NCBI RefSeq assembly: GCF_035046485.1
Contig: NC_085137.1
Coordinates: forward strand, 449,430,980-449,494,979
Direction: 5' to 3'
DNA length: 64,000 nucleotides
Source: Aedes albopictus
Taxonomy: Eukaryota; Arthropoda; Insecta; Diptera; Culicidae
Part shown: positions 42,851 through 54,600 of the stretch, piece after piece
Layout: the number at the start of each line of letters is the position of its first letter
Position numbering within the stretch: the stretch's first letter is position 1
Translations under genes and position numbers: made by a program
Notes under the pieces: model-generated
Seen by the model: the letters and a program-made list of their open reading frames with translations, nothing else
The model's database searches: none
Told to the model about the DNA's origin: nothing

Positions 42851-44151
42851 CCGTCAAATGGGGTAACTTGCAACACTTTTCGACTTTGAAGCAATATCAT
42901 TGAAAATCTAAACATTTGAAACATCTTGTGAAGCATCGTGCACGCTAATTACCCCGAGTAGAATACTATGCAGCACTTGGTTTACCAAAATACGTTGCCA
43001 CCTAATCAGGAGGTGCGAAATACATGCTTGTTGCAAGTTTCCCCATCTGTGGGGTAACTTGCAACATAGGACATGAAGCCAAGTTAGCTATCATTAAACA
43101 GCACTAACATTATAGTATATAGTCGTATTGTAAATTTTTGATGTTATGCATGAAACATACCATGAAAAGATGTACACTAACCAATTGACATATAATTTTT
43201 CATGAAAGGATTGATAGTTATTGCAAGCGAGAGTATATCGTTTAGCAACAGGTCTCACGTCCCTCAAACACAAAATATATATGTGATTCTCGTGACTTAG
43301 CACTCATTACAAAATGTCAATAATGATTATTGTCATTTCTTGAAAAGGTAGAGTGAGTCAGCTTCAAGTAGTTTTCAGTTTGAAGTGGTGTTTGACAATT
43401 TCAGCTAAATTAACATGATTGAAACACACCTATTCTACTTTGTAAATGTCAAACTTGCTAATTTGGGTATTAAACTGAAATAATTTACTCCATCCATTCA
43501 GAATTGATGTTGGTGATTGCTTTACAGTGTTCATAAACAAAAATTGAACTTTTAACATGATGTTGAATGAAACTTCAAAATGTGGTAACAATGTTTAAAG
43601 GTCACGTGCAAAAAAAATGTAAAAAATGAATTATCATTTGAAAATAACCGCGTTACGTAATCAATAAATGATCCATTTCGGTTATTTCTGTCAAATATAT
43701 CGTGAAATGAAGATAAATAATAGAAGGTTTCGTCGAATTCAACTGTTGCAAGTTACCCCACAGTGGTTGTCGAATATAATAATGATTTTTTGCATTACTT
43801 AGTCGATAAGTTTATCAAACTTTTATCGTTAAGCTAAGCTTACTATTAGGTACCCTAACTGCAAGCAAGGTCATCAGACTTATCGCACTTACCATAGGAG
43901 AGAGGTAAAGCACGATTTTCATACTTGTTTTTATGGCATAAAATGAGCAATCCGTTTTAACAGTGTTGCTAAACCATAAACAAAGAAACAAAGCTAATTT
44001 TTATACTAAATCGATCTTTGGATACACATAATCTTTATAACCGAAATAATAGGGCATACTAGTTTTCATTATTATTAGAAAATGCTTCACATTTAGTGTA
44101 TGTCATTGTGTTGCAAGTTGCACCGCTGTTGCAAGTAACCCCGTTTGACGG
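42851..44151. mobile_element. TA-flanked element (GGGGTAACTTGCAAC class)
   Basis: Ends CCGTCAAATGGGGTAACTTG and complement, TA at 42849-42850 and 44152-44153. GGGGTAACTTGCAAC or its inverse recurs internally at about 43049, 43742 and, with changes, 43022 and 44110. No transposase frame. Confidence 0.8.
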
Positions 44152-44968
44152 TACATTTGGGTCATTACAAAGATTTGAGAGGAGAAAGTATTATCGGAGG
44201 AACGGATGGAAGGTATCGTATGACCCATCTACAAAAAGGGCGCAAGTTAGATTGCGGGAACTATCGATGATGATATTGATATTGTCGCTCGCAAATTTGG
44301 GACGATGGCGGAAACGTACATTCGACTAAAGAGTGAAGCCAGGGGAATCTCATTAGTCATAAATGTGCGGAAGACAAAGTACATGATGACAAAGGGATCC
44401 AGGGAGGAATCACTGCGCCCGCCACCCCGAATTTCTATCGACGGTGATGAAATCGAGGCGGTTGAAGAATTTGTGTACTTGTGCTCACTGGTGACCACCG
44501 ACAACGACACCAGCAGAGAAATTCAGAGGGGCATTGTGGCAGGAAATCGAGCTTACTTTGGACTCCGCAGAACTCTACGTTCGTACAAAGTTCGCCGTCA
44601 CGCGAAGCTCTCTATCTACAAAATGCTGATTAGACCGGTAGTCCTATATGGGCACGAAGCATGGACTCTACGTACAGAGGATCAACGCGCCCTTGGAGTT
44701 TTCGAACGGAAGGTGTGCGTACCATCTACGGCGGAGTGCAGATGGAAGTGTGGACTTGGAGAGGGTGACCCAAGTAACAATCTTGATTCTATTTGGTTTT
44801 AATTGTTTTTATGATAGTTTTACCGGAACATTGCATATTCTAGTTGATCTTATCGGAGTTTCAGCTGAGCACAACTATTCTTCGTCAATATGTGGTTTTG
44901 AAAACACCTCCAAGAATACTTGAGGTTCAGTTCATAAAACCATAAACACAACAAGAACTGTTGAACTT

Positions 44969-45190
44969 GTGGAGCCTCGTAGCCGTGCGGTTAGGGTCAC
45001 CAAGCTTCTAATCGCACCATGCCATGGGGTGAGGGTTCGATTCCCGCTCCGGGCGATGAAACTTTTCGTGCGAATAGTTTCTTCTCCGTATCCACTGGTG
45101 CATGCTCCGTGTGTCCCTTGTCTAGTGTTTAAGTTTCATTCAGTCTGTGCAGCCTCTGGCTAAAGACGGTGTCCGCGTCTTTTTCTTTTT
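44969..45190 (+). mobile_element. tRNA-related SINE
   Basis: Box A-like TAGCCGTGCGGTTAGG and box B GGTTCGATTCC are about 45 bp apart within a tRNA-like head, followed by a body ending in a T-rich tail. Target duplications are not clear. Confidence 0.65.
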
Positions 45191-45354
45191 CAACTTATTT
45201 TCAGTTTTATAAGGTTTTTGTAGTTATCTTCAATCATCCGTTCTTGATCAAGAGCAACTGTTCTCGCATGAGATCAGTTTGGTACATGAAAAATACAAGA
45301 AAAAACTCAAGCATCAGATTTTGATTCTCATCGTTCCATTATTGCTGCCAATCA

Positions 45355-45560
45355 AGAACACCTACCCGGAAAGCCAACCGCGACGCGGTGCAGTGTCAAG
45401 TTCCTCCGGTTGCAGCATCCGAAATAAGGTGGGTGCCTCTAGAGCCGACCTACTGAAGGTGGGTATGGTCATCCAGGACGTCGATTCCCGTGCAATCCGG
45501 GTTCCAATCATCGATCTTCAAAATCAACAACTACCTACCTGTTGGAAGGGTTGACCGGAG
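45355..45560 (+). pseudogene. Possible captured coding fragment (PDZ-like?)
   Basis: Inside the CCCAAGTAACAA element a GC-richer stretch reads openly to TGA. It contains ASRADLLKVGMVIQDVD, which resembles the central part of a PDZ domain (G-x-P-A-x-x-A-x-L-x-x-G-D-x-I). The preceding strand motif is not recognisable, so this is a weak call. Confidence 0.2.
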
Positions 45561-47029
45561 GAATGATACACTGCACCGCATCAAGGCCGGTTAGCGAAAA
45601 AGGTCTGCCTGGTTGGCAACGGTACCGGGCTGATGATTAAATTCATCGGACGAGATTCAAAAAATCCACCGCGGTGCGATAATTTATTGTTTGTTTACAA
45701 TTTGGCGTACATGATTTATGACGTTCTCGGCGGAGTTTGCATAAACCTACATCAAGAACGTTATAAACCTGAGTTCTCTTGAGTAATACTTCTTACCCTT
45801 GCATAAGATGAAATAAATTTAAGACGTTCTTGATGGAGGCCAACCAGGCTGCATTGAGAACCTTATAAATCCTAGTATTCTTGAGTTATGCTTTTAGCTC
45901 TGGCATGAGTTGAAAAAAAATTAAGACGATCTTATGGTGATGTTGATTAAAACTATCGATGATGGACCGACCACCGGCCTAGATTTCAATGGAAGCCATG
46001 TTGAGAAAACTCATGAGCAATGTTCGCATGACCAGGAATAATATTTTTAAATATTTTATTAGTGCGTTATAATGGAAGCGCGTTGCAATTTTTGGAAGTA
46101 TCTTGCAACATATATACGATGAATTTTGCTTGGCATTTGGCATCCTTGTTACACCACGGAAATATTTGTAATAAATTAATCCCGATTACAATAATGTGCC
46201 ATTTTCAATGTGTTTTTAATTTCAATTTAATTCATCAAACTTTCTGTCGACATAAAAGCTGCATCAGCAACAACACTGACAAATTTATTATCGTTTTATC
46301 GTGCACTTGAAGAATTCTACAAGGAGAGAGCAATTCGCCTTGAGGACAACTTGGGAAGTACAACAAGTTTTAAGAGAAATTTAAAAACAACTCTCCAAGA
46401 GCATCTTAGGATGGGCCTCTTTGGTCTTATGGCGGGTTTATGGTTGAGTTGATGTCGTTTTGCAGAGTAATTTGGTTTATGCATGGTTTTAAAGAACAGT
46501 TGTTGAAGAATACTTCAAAAGCATTATAAAATTAATTTTGTTACTTGGGGAATGAACCACGAACTGCATCAGCTGCTGAGAGAACCAACCATCATACACA
46601 CCGAAAATTGGGAGGCTACGGTGGACGGGTCACGTCATCAGCGCATCGTGTCAGTCCGCAGCGAGCTAGATACCCGAGCAGAGGAGAATAGCAAGTTAAT
46701 AACTACGAAATCACATAACCTGTTTTTATATCTTGTTTTGTTATTATTAAATTATCAAGGCATAGCTTTTCCATAACAAATTTTGTTGGACAATCTGATA
46801 TTGTTACAATCAAGCTATTGATATACATTAACTAAATTACATTAAAATAACATGTTTTGTTGAAGTACAAGATTAGTTATTGTTGTACTATTGGTCAACT
46901 TGTCAGCAATAGCACAGCAGTAACAAGTTTTGAAATCACAGCAATAATTCGACAATTTTGACTTGTCCCTTTGTGTTGTTCCATTTTTGTATTCAGTTAA
47001 GAAGGAAATTTCTAAACGACACCTTTTAA

Positions 47030-47800
47030 GAATTCCTTAAATAATTTTCGGATAAGCACTTGGAAGTTCTGGAGGAACCTTTCGATAAATCCCTGGAGTA
47101 GTCTTCAAGAGAACTCCTAGCGCAATTTTCTTAGGAATTCCGAAGGGAATTCTTCTGAATTAGAATTCTTGGCAGAATCTTTTGAAAAACTCCTGGAGAA
47201 TCCTTCGGAAAAACTCCTGGTGAAATCCTCAAAGAAATTTTCAAAGAAATCTTAAGATGAACTTCAGGACTAATGATCACAGCAAATTCTGAAGGAATCC
47301 TTGAAGGGATTCTATGCAGGATTCTGGAGGAATTTCTAGAGGAGTCTTTGAAAATCCAAGAAAGATTCCGTCGAAGAACTCTCGGAGAAATTTCTGGAAG
47401 ATTTTTGGAGTCATATATGGAAAAGTTTAAGACCAAACCTGTCGACGAATTTCTGGAAGAATTTTATGACAAAGTCACTTGATAAACATAAAAGATGTTT
47501 TTGACGGAATCCTTAGAGAAATAAATAGAAGAATTAAAAAAAAATATTGCAAAAATTTCTGGAAAAAATCCTGTAGGAATAAACAGAGGAAGTTCAGGAG
47601 AAATTATAGCAACATTTTTGGAGGAATCCTTGTAGAATCCAGGATGATAATGCGACATAATTCTTGAATCCAGGGAAAAATCGGAGGAATTAAAACAAAG
47701 TTTCCAGAAAAATTGTAATAATCTGTACAATATTTTCAATATCCCAAACACTTTCTGCAAAACTGTTGAGCATTCTAGAAATTCTTCAGTTTCTATGCTG
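47030..47800. repeat. Degenerate GGAATTCC minisatellite, block 5
   Basis: Irregular units such as GGAATTTCTGGAAGA and AATCCTTGAAGG lie inside element X1. Shortest and most degraded of the blocks. Confidence 0.6.
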
Positions 47801-47896
47801 AAAAAAAAAAAACAAAAGTCACAAATTGCCATCGACGATCAAACTTTTTCAAGTACATGTGTTGGTTTCAAAACCGTGCTCCGAAAACAATTAAAG

Positions 47897-49571
47897 CAGC
47901 GTTTCTCAAACTATGGGTCGCGACCCACTGGTGGGTCGCGAGCTGATTGTTGGTGGGTCGCGAAGTCTTTATTAACGTATGTCGAATGTTATTGCTAGCC
48001 ATTTACCAATTGTCAAATATTCCCTTCCTTGGAGAATCTTTTTCTAGAAGAGTTATTTCTAGAATTTCGGTCTCACGTTATTTCTATTAAAAATTTTATA
48101 TTATATGTCTTGCCTGGAGTATATTGAATATTGAAACTACTGTCTGCATTCTGAAATTGATTCTAAAACTATGAAAACTCATCGGAAGTTTTAAGAAGAT
48201 GGTAAAATTTTAGATTTTACATGGTTTCTGGAAAAAATGAGTTTGCTTGCAGTTAGCATTTTCGTTTGGGCTTAAGTGCCCCACACAATGCATACGTTTG
48301 CGTGTGCGTGACAGTAGTTTGACACATTTCCCATACAAAAAAAAATAAAAATACAAAAAATCAAAAAATTACCGAGAAGAAACCTTACTTTTACCAAACT
48401 TCTGTGAAATTCAGATGACTGTCGATAATCTGAACTTTAACGGAACAATGGATTACCCGCTTGGCGCACACCCACAGTTGATCAGCACGAGTAAATCAAT
48501 TTTATTTTGTATGGTGAAATGCATCTAAACTTGAATTACTTGAAATAGAAAGCTTTTACTAAAAAAATATTTGGTAGGCTTAATAGTAGTCACCATTGTG
48601 CACAACCACTACCAAATATTTTTTCGAATAATGTATTCCACTTCGATAAATTTGCCTTTAGATGCTATTCGCCATACAATATTTTTGCGATTTACTTTTA
48701 GCGATTTTTCGCGCATAGAAGCTAGCGCCACATTGGTCGATGCGGAGAGTAGGAAAACAGCCGATGCAGTTAATTCATTGCAAAGTGATTTCATTAAAAA
48801 TGAAAGCAAAATAAGTGTGTAAGAAGGAAACCTTCAAGACTACTCATCTGACAATCCAGCAGTACTATAATTCAAAAACTACTTGATGTTCATCCACTCG
48901 CTGTGAATACGTATATTATTTTCAACCGATATTTAATTTTAGAGTAGCTTTTAATTTTCTGATCGCATAACTGTTCCATATGAATAGGAAACCCAGCAAA
49001 TATGAGACTGATATGCGATCATAGGCAGTGCAGTGCATTTGATATCTGGTTAAATAAATTAAATATAACTTGGACTCTCATCTCAAATTTTGAGGACTAA
49101 GAGCTAACTAATGCTGCAAACTTGGGCACCTTTTTTTCTATCTGTATTAACGAGATTTTTAGCCCTAGGCTAGTTCATCTCGGGTCCCACGCTTTACTTC
49201 CCTTCCGAAGGAAGAACTCACATATTTGTGAGTATGTCGGTAATGGGATTCGATCCCAGGTCCTCGGCGTGATAGTCACGTGCTCTAACCGTCACACCAG
49301 GTCCGCTCCTCTACTTGGGCACCTTAACCTTTCTTAGACTTTTCTAAAAAAAACTAAAAGAGCATCATAAATAAACAAAAAAAAACCTAAGTTTGAGGGC
49401 TACGTAACGTAAGTTTATCACAACCTAGTAAAGTGATAAAATGTATTTATATAAAAAGGCAGTCCAAATTTGCAAGAAAAGACTTATTTTATAAATTTTC
49501 GTGCTGGTGGGTCGCCAAATTCTTTGAAAATCAAAAGTGGGTCGCAAGCTGAAAAAGTTTGAGAACCCCTG
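47897..49571. mobile_element. hAT-type element, non-autonomous, 1,675 bp
   Basis: Ends CAGCGTTTCTCAAACT and AGTTTGAGAACCCCTG, with AATTAAAG duplicated on both sides (47889-47896, 49572-49579). GTGGGTCGC is repeated near each end. These are hallmark hAT features. Only short frames remain and no transposase motif was recognised. A SINE is nested inside. Confidence 0.88.
49133..49312 (-). mobile_element. tRNA-headed SINE nested in the hAT element
   Basis: On the minus strand, TGGTGTGACGGTTAGAGC (box A) and GGGATCGAATCCC (box B) precede a body and an A tail (T run at 49131-49137). ACTTGGGCACCTT is duplicated at 49120-49132 and 49313-49325. Confidence 0.85.
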
Positions 49572-49802
49572 AATTAAAGTAATACAGTTTATAAATTACA
49601 GGTGGAAACCGAAGCTCGTCGTATTTGATAATGTAGAAATTACTAAAGTTCGATTATCTTGCGACTTCAAATCTCTTAGAATGAATTAAAAGCTGAATAT
49701 AGTATTTTTCGATCCTTCGAAAATATTTCTGACGTCAGAGAGATGAACTTCATGTTATTGGCGGGTTTGTGAGACAAAGCAAATAGTTTTACATAATAAG
49801 TA

Positions 49803-49991
49803 CACCCGATTCTTTTTTTTGCACGGGTCGTTATTTTGCTTTAACTCAGTCAATTTTGAACCGATTGTCATGAAATTTTGTACACTGATAGTACTAATCG
49901 TGCCCACATGTGTACACAATTTTATGAGAATCGGTTGAAAATTGACTGAGTTATAGCAAAAACCAGACCAGTGCAAAAAAAGAATCGGGTT
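49803..49991. mobile_element. Palindromic MITE with CCCGATTCTTT ends
   Basis: CACCCGATTCTTTTTTTTGC and complement, probable TA flanks (49801-49802, 49992-49993). Its core CTCAGTCAATTTTGAACCGA is shared with the MITE at 5607-5819 although the termini differ. Confidence 0.6.
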
Positions 49992-50061
49992 TATAACTTA
50001 TTCAGTAGCGAGTGATATCATAGCAAATTCTGCTCTCCGATTACTATCAATATCATAATAA

Positions 50062-50068
<7 letters not shown>

Positions 50069-50094
<26 letters not shown>

Positions 50095-50190
50095 GCTAGG
50101 TTTCTAGCTGCACTCTGAATAGAGTTGAAACCTCTACACTAGACCCGAAGATAGAAAAGAATACGTAATCTTTCAGAAGCAGTTTGCCAG
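50069..50190 (-). mobile_element. Probable retroposon tail (26-T run)
   Basis: A 26-base T run at 50069-50094 followed by unique sequence suggests the A tail of a minus-strand retroposon. No box A or B was found, so family and left limit are unknown. Confidence 0.3.
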
Positions 50191-51070
50191 CCGTACGCGG
50201 AAAATGATATCCATTAAGACACTGTTGCAACTGACTCAGAAAGTAACGGTAGAAGATTGGAAAGTATTTAATTGGTCAGTCAGTCAGGATTTGCCTATGT
50301 AGTGTTATGGTCACACGGTTTGTGTTTGTCTTCTTGTTTGATTTTGTGGTATGGTTCAATATGTTTTACCTCTCGTTAAATCAGTTGTCGTATGTTTGTT
50401 TTTTTTCTCATCGAATCAATCAATCAATATGTTAAAATATAGTCGATCCTGTGTCAAACTGTTTTCTTGATTTCGCTAATCGTTTTCTACTGTGTTCATC
50501 TCTTGTGTCCTTAAATTGTCATCGGTCCAAAACCCACAGAAACATGTAACTGAACTTCTGATATTTTCTGTTGTCGTCATAATATCATCTAAGAGATAAA
50601 CAAAAATACGCCAAGTGTGTCATTGATTGCAATAAAATTTTAAAATAATAGAGATTTCATGTCAACTTTCATCCCGCTACAAATACTATGAAAAATATCC
50701 AAAGTCGTTCAATTGTCCTATCGGTCCTACCTAGATAAACTATGTCATTTTCTCAAGCGTAGCCTAGAAATGTCAACCTAGTCATACACAAGTAACGTTG
50801 TTCAGTTAATAAAAAGCAGTCAGTTTTTGTCCAAAATGTCACGTCGAACGCATTGACGTCAACAATGCGTTTAAGTGTTCGCACGTTAGCTTCGAATCTA
50901 TCAGCACAATTAAGTGCTGCAAATCTCCTTCCCACTATTGATTCTTCGGTCGATTTTTATTGCTTTATTTAAAGAAAATATGACCAACTAACATTGCAAA
51001 AATTCGAAAAAGCGACTATGACATTAATAAATTACTAATCAAAATCAACCGAGAAACGTGGGAAATAGAG
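50191..51070. other. No gene seen
   Basis: Interior of element X1; unassigned AT-rich DNA without frames of note. Confidence 0.35.
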
Positions 51071-51205
51071 CCCAAACAACATTTTGAAGTCAGCTGGCTG
51101 TAAAAGGTTCCAAAACCTGTCACAAATCCTATGATAGTTTTATTAGGATTTTTAACGATCATCAAAACCTTCTCAAATCCTACCGACTTGGAACTATTGT
51201 TTGGG
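51071..51205. mobile_element. CCCAAACAA MITE, 135 bp
   Basis: Ends CCCAAACAACATTTTGAAGT and complement-like GGAACTATTGTTTGGG. AGGATTT and its complement lie near the centre. The flanking dinucleotides (AG, AA) do not match exactly. Confidence 0.55.
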
Positions 51206-52115
51206 AATAGACTCTACTGAGCCCCGGCGGTTCCTCCGTGTTTATCGAGCATGTCTGATGCATATGATCAGCTATACTCCATCTGCAGCAGCCGGTTCGT
51301 GCTGAACCGTTGGAGGCGCATTAAAGTGTTAAAAAGGTGATATGTTTCACTAAAGAACACTACATTACAATAATCAAAATGAAACTCCTTCACTTTAATA
51401 CCGTCAACCCCTGCGAACTTGGCCAGCGAATATCAGGGAATATCATAATATTATTTGTTAAATCATAATATTATTTGTTAAATTTGTTATTGAAATATTT
51501 TCCGAATTCACTGTTATTAAGTTGTTATTGAAACTAACAAAACAATGGGTTTCCAGGAACATTTTTTTGTTATGAAATTTGTTATTTTGCCGCTTATGAC
51601 AGACAAGTTTATAACACAATATATTAAGGTAATAACTTAAAAATAACCGATTTTATTAATCAGTTATTTTAGCTCCTTATGCTGTTGTTATTCCCTTCTG
51701 CTCGGGTAGGTCGATCAAGTGGAGGACGATTTGCGGATCCTTCGCAGAGTGCGGAATTGGAGACTTACAGCCATGCCCGAGCAGAAGAAAATAACAACAG
51801 CATAATAAACTGTGTTATTTTAGCAAAATAACTGAGTAATGAAATCAGTTATTTTCATGTTATTAACATAACATACTATGTTATAAACATGGCTGTCATA
51901 AGCGGCAAAATAACAAAAATCATAACAAAAAATGTTCCTGGAAGTTCAATTCAATAACATGTTTCGTTGTTAGTTTCGATAACAACATAATAATAATGAA
52001 TTTGGAAAATATTTCAATAACAAATATTGTTATTTTAAAGTTATTGATAACAATCCGAAAGCAAATTTAGTTATGGTATCAAACTAAGTAGTAAAAAAAG
52101 TAATAATGATAATAA

Positions 52116-52305
52116 TGTACTATTTGGGCAGGTGGACCTAGTTTGGGCACTCGCCACTAAAACCAATTTTATACCTTATTGGAACACGATGAATTACGTA
52201 CAGTATCTAACCCTATACAAAAAATCAAATCAATTGGTTTGAAAAAGAGTTAGTTATAGAATCAAGTGCCCAAAATAGGTGCTCCAGCCAAATGGTACAA
52301 GACCC
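52116..52305. mobile_element. Second copy of the GGGTCTGGGACC MITE
   Basis: ATTTGGGCAGGTGGACCTAG at the left and AATGGTACAAGACCC at the right correspond to the copy at 5607-5819. The left end is eroded. Confidence 0.65.
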
Positions 52306-52399
52306 TATATGAATGACAAAACAAGCGTTCAAAACATATCAATAATCATTGCTTGTCATCATGGCTTGCTCACAGTGCCCCATCCATAATCTTCATTTG

Positions 52400-52605
52400 C
52401 AAAAAGAGAATCGGGTGTGACTACAAAAGAAATATGGTTCTTAATTCCTTTCACATCATGCCTTTGCATGATTTTGTATACTGTGAAGCAAGTTCAATGA
52501 CACTGATACATTATGCCCAGGGAGTCGAGAATATTTTCCCGACCAAATCGAACCCGCCGTCTCTGGATTGGCGATCCATAGCCTTAACCACTAGTAGACT
52601 GTAGA
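52400..52605 (-). mobile_element. Feilai-like SINE
   Basis: Minus strand: TAGTGGTTAAGGC (box A), then GGGTTCGATTT (box B), then GTCGGGAAAAT and CTCCCTGGGCATAATG. I recall this organisation for the Aedes Feilai SINE; the assignment is from memory, not a search. Confidence 0.6.
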
Positions 52606-53235
52606 CCCCAAATAGATAAAAGGTGTCTTCGGCAAAGTTGCTCGAAATAGCATTGCCTACAACTTTGCTGAAGAATTCGATCGCTTAGGACTTAGGTTCT
52701 ATTCCAGATTTGGGTTAACACGAAGACATTTTTTGGAAAAGATACAGTAAACAAATGCAAGCAACTTCTCTGAAGACACCAAACGCCTAAAATTAATGAT
52801 AACAGAGATAAGGAACTTTTTCCTGCTAAAACGTTGATTCGGACCATTGTGCAATGTAAATCTCGAATAATGTAGTTGAATTTAGTTTCAATTCAAAATT
52901 TGTTATTGTTGTGCTATTGTTTATCAAATATTTTTACACTCTCAATAGTATAACAATAACTAAATTTGTTCCATAACAAAACATATTATTTAAATATTAT
53001 TTTACGGGTGTATATCAATAGCTTGATCATAACAAAATAAGATTGTCAAACAAAACATGTTATGGAAAAGTAATGCTTTGATAAGTTACTAATAACAAAA
53101 CAAGATATAAAAACAGATTATGTGTTTTGATAGTTATTAGTTTGATATTTCCCTCTGCTCGGGTGGACCGAGTAGAATGGAGACGACTTCTATGTACAGC
53201 AGAGGACACTCAGGCGTTAGTCTGATCGGTAATGT

Positions 53236-54200
53236 AAGTAATGTTATTATCTTATATTTATTGTAATGAAGAAATCATTATGACTTGTATTGCTCTGACT
53301 GTGTTCATAGTTGAATTTTATCGATCTACCAGCTATGAATGCTCATGTAAGACATAATAAATGCAAATGCAAAATGTGATAAATTGGGCAAACATATTTA
53401 AAAAGTATAGCTATGATTATGCTTAGCAGTGTTATAACTGAGGACAACCTATCCCAGGAAATAATATTGGTAAACATAATTATCGTCCATAGATTGTAAA
53501 AAACTATTACAGCTCATTTGACCTACAAACCATCCATTCTTACCTTACAAAAGAACACCAATAACAGTTCTCACAAGCAGCAAAAGCAGTCTTAAATCTC
53601 CTCGAACTGTGCTCACCCACTGAGGGTTATGACGATGATGCTACGATGCTTCGTATGCTCCCTTTACTCCTACCACCGACGCTCCGACAGCGATGTCATT
53701 ATTGTAGTCGTTGTTGAAAATTTTGGCGATCTAGTTTCCATTCCATATGTTGCTTTCATTTGGCGTTACGTAGATTCCGCAGTGATGATTTTCACTCATC
53801 CATCCTAAATTCTTTTAATTCGTGCCTCTGAAATTTTCCACTTTTCAATGCGTATGCCAAACACCCCCGAGAGAAGTTTTTCTAATTCCGATTTTCGTTT
53901 TCCTTTATATTTGGAAAGTGCTTTATCACTTCATTCTCCGCTTAAGATGATACTGCGATTTTCAGATCTTCTTCGACGATTTGAACCAATTTTCACACAT
54001 CACTTGGAAGAACGCACTCACTCGCTCACATGGAGCCCTTATGCTGGGCCAAGCCAGCTATTACACAATTACTTCACCTTCATCGTTGACGATGAGAATT
54101 CCGCTACAGGCCATCGGTATCCATTTTGCAATTTAAATATCTAGGTCCCCCATATGAAAATATGTATCACTAATATTATTGGTCATGCTCCTAGCTGGCA
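53236..54200. other. No gene seen
   Basis: Mixed DNA becoming richer in CGAC and CTCAC motifs toward 54000. Could be the first intron of a minus-strand gene starting near 54450, but no exon was found. Confidence 0.35.
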
Positions 54201-54600
54201 CAACTAATTGGAAAACATTTTCCCGTAGCAATCACCCACAGCCAATGCCACCCTCAACCATTTCGATCCCAGTTGAAAAAAATCCTTTGAAGCGCACCAC
54301 TTTTTCCACACCGAACCGAACCACTTCTCAACCCACCCACTCACGGAAGACTCACGACGGCGGCGACGACGACGGCGTGTTCCTGTTTGGATAGCTCTGC
54401 GCCCGACTCGAACCCGTACTGGCTGGCTGACTGACTGACTAAACGGCACACGGTCGTCCACTGCTGCTGGTTCGCCTATCATTCTGATTGTAGGAATCGT
54501 CATCACTCACACTTTCACTGGCAGGCCCGTTGTCGCGAGAACGTGCGGGAGTTTGATTCGAGAGAGTAACAAAATGCCGTGCCATGAGCCGGGCGGTCTA
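54200..54600 (-). promoter_or_regulatory. Possible promoter and non-coding first exon
   Basis: On the minus strand a GC-richer block has tandem TCAGTCAGTCAG (initiator-like, about 54434-54446) followed by a CGTCGTCGTCGCCG run and GTGAGT donors near 54350. This resembles insect 5' leader exons. A competing reading frame gives an arginine-rich peptide I regard as spurious. Confidence 0.25.

Larger units (their letters stand above)
44769..46549. mobile_element. CCCAAGTAACAA element with GA duplication
   Basis: Ends CCCAAGTAACAA and TTGTTACTTGGG interrupt LINE copy C between TWRG and MNHELHQ. The flanks share GA (44767-44768, 46550-46551), and removal rejoins the LINE sequence in frame. The interior holds a SINE, a diverged tandem pair (about 45741 and 45851) and a GC-richer possible captured exon. 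Confidence 0.7.
46673..51706. mobile_element. CCCGAGCAGA element X1 with TA duplication, heavily invaded
   Basis: Starts CCCGAGCAGAGG at 46673 and ends CTTCTGCTCGGG at 51706, flanked by TA (46671-46672, 51707-51708) within LINE copy C. Its left arm (46673-46965) matches the right arm of X2 inverted, and its right arm (51425-51706) matches the left arm of X2. X1 and X2 are thus opposed copies of one family. The interior has acquired a minisatellite, a hAT element with a SINE, and MITEs. Confidence 0.7.
51776..53163. mobile_element. CCCGAGCAGA element X2 with TG duplication
   Basis: Ends CCCGAGCAGAAG and CCCTCTGCTCGGG, TG on both sides (51774-51775, 53164-53165). Removing it with one TG joins the LINE codons for LTAM and DRVEWRR in frame, which fixes the boundaries. 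Arms are rich in ATAACAA. A MITE and a SINE sit inside. A GTGTCTTCGGCAAAGTTG motif at 52623 recalls the 143-bp satellite unit. Confidence 0.8.
42270..53235 (+). mobile_element. Non-LTR retrotransposon remnant, copy C, with nested insertions
   Basis: The endonuclease start (RLGTWNIK at about 42505, then a shifted frame with DIVALQELCWTG) runs to 42848. After a TA element, the reverse transcriptase resumes near 44190. Its catalytic box reads IDDDIDIV near 44262, followed by VLYGHEAWTLRTED at about 44645. It then continues at 46550 (MNHELHQLLREPT), 51709-51773 (VEDDLRILRRVRNW) and 53164-53230 (DRVEWRRLLCTAED). Elements at 42851, 44769, 46673 and 51776 separate the pieces. The middle of the reverse transcriptase is deleted. 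Confidence 0.8.

Noticed and set aside
54204..54506. 100-codon arginine-rich minus-strand protein
   Set aside because: The arginine run comes from CGN repeats in a GC-rich leader-like region; no good start or conserved motif.
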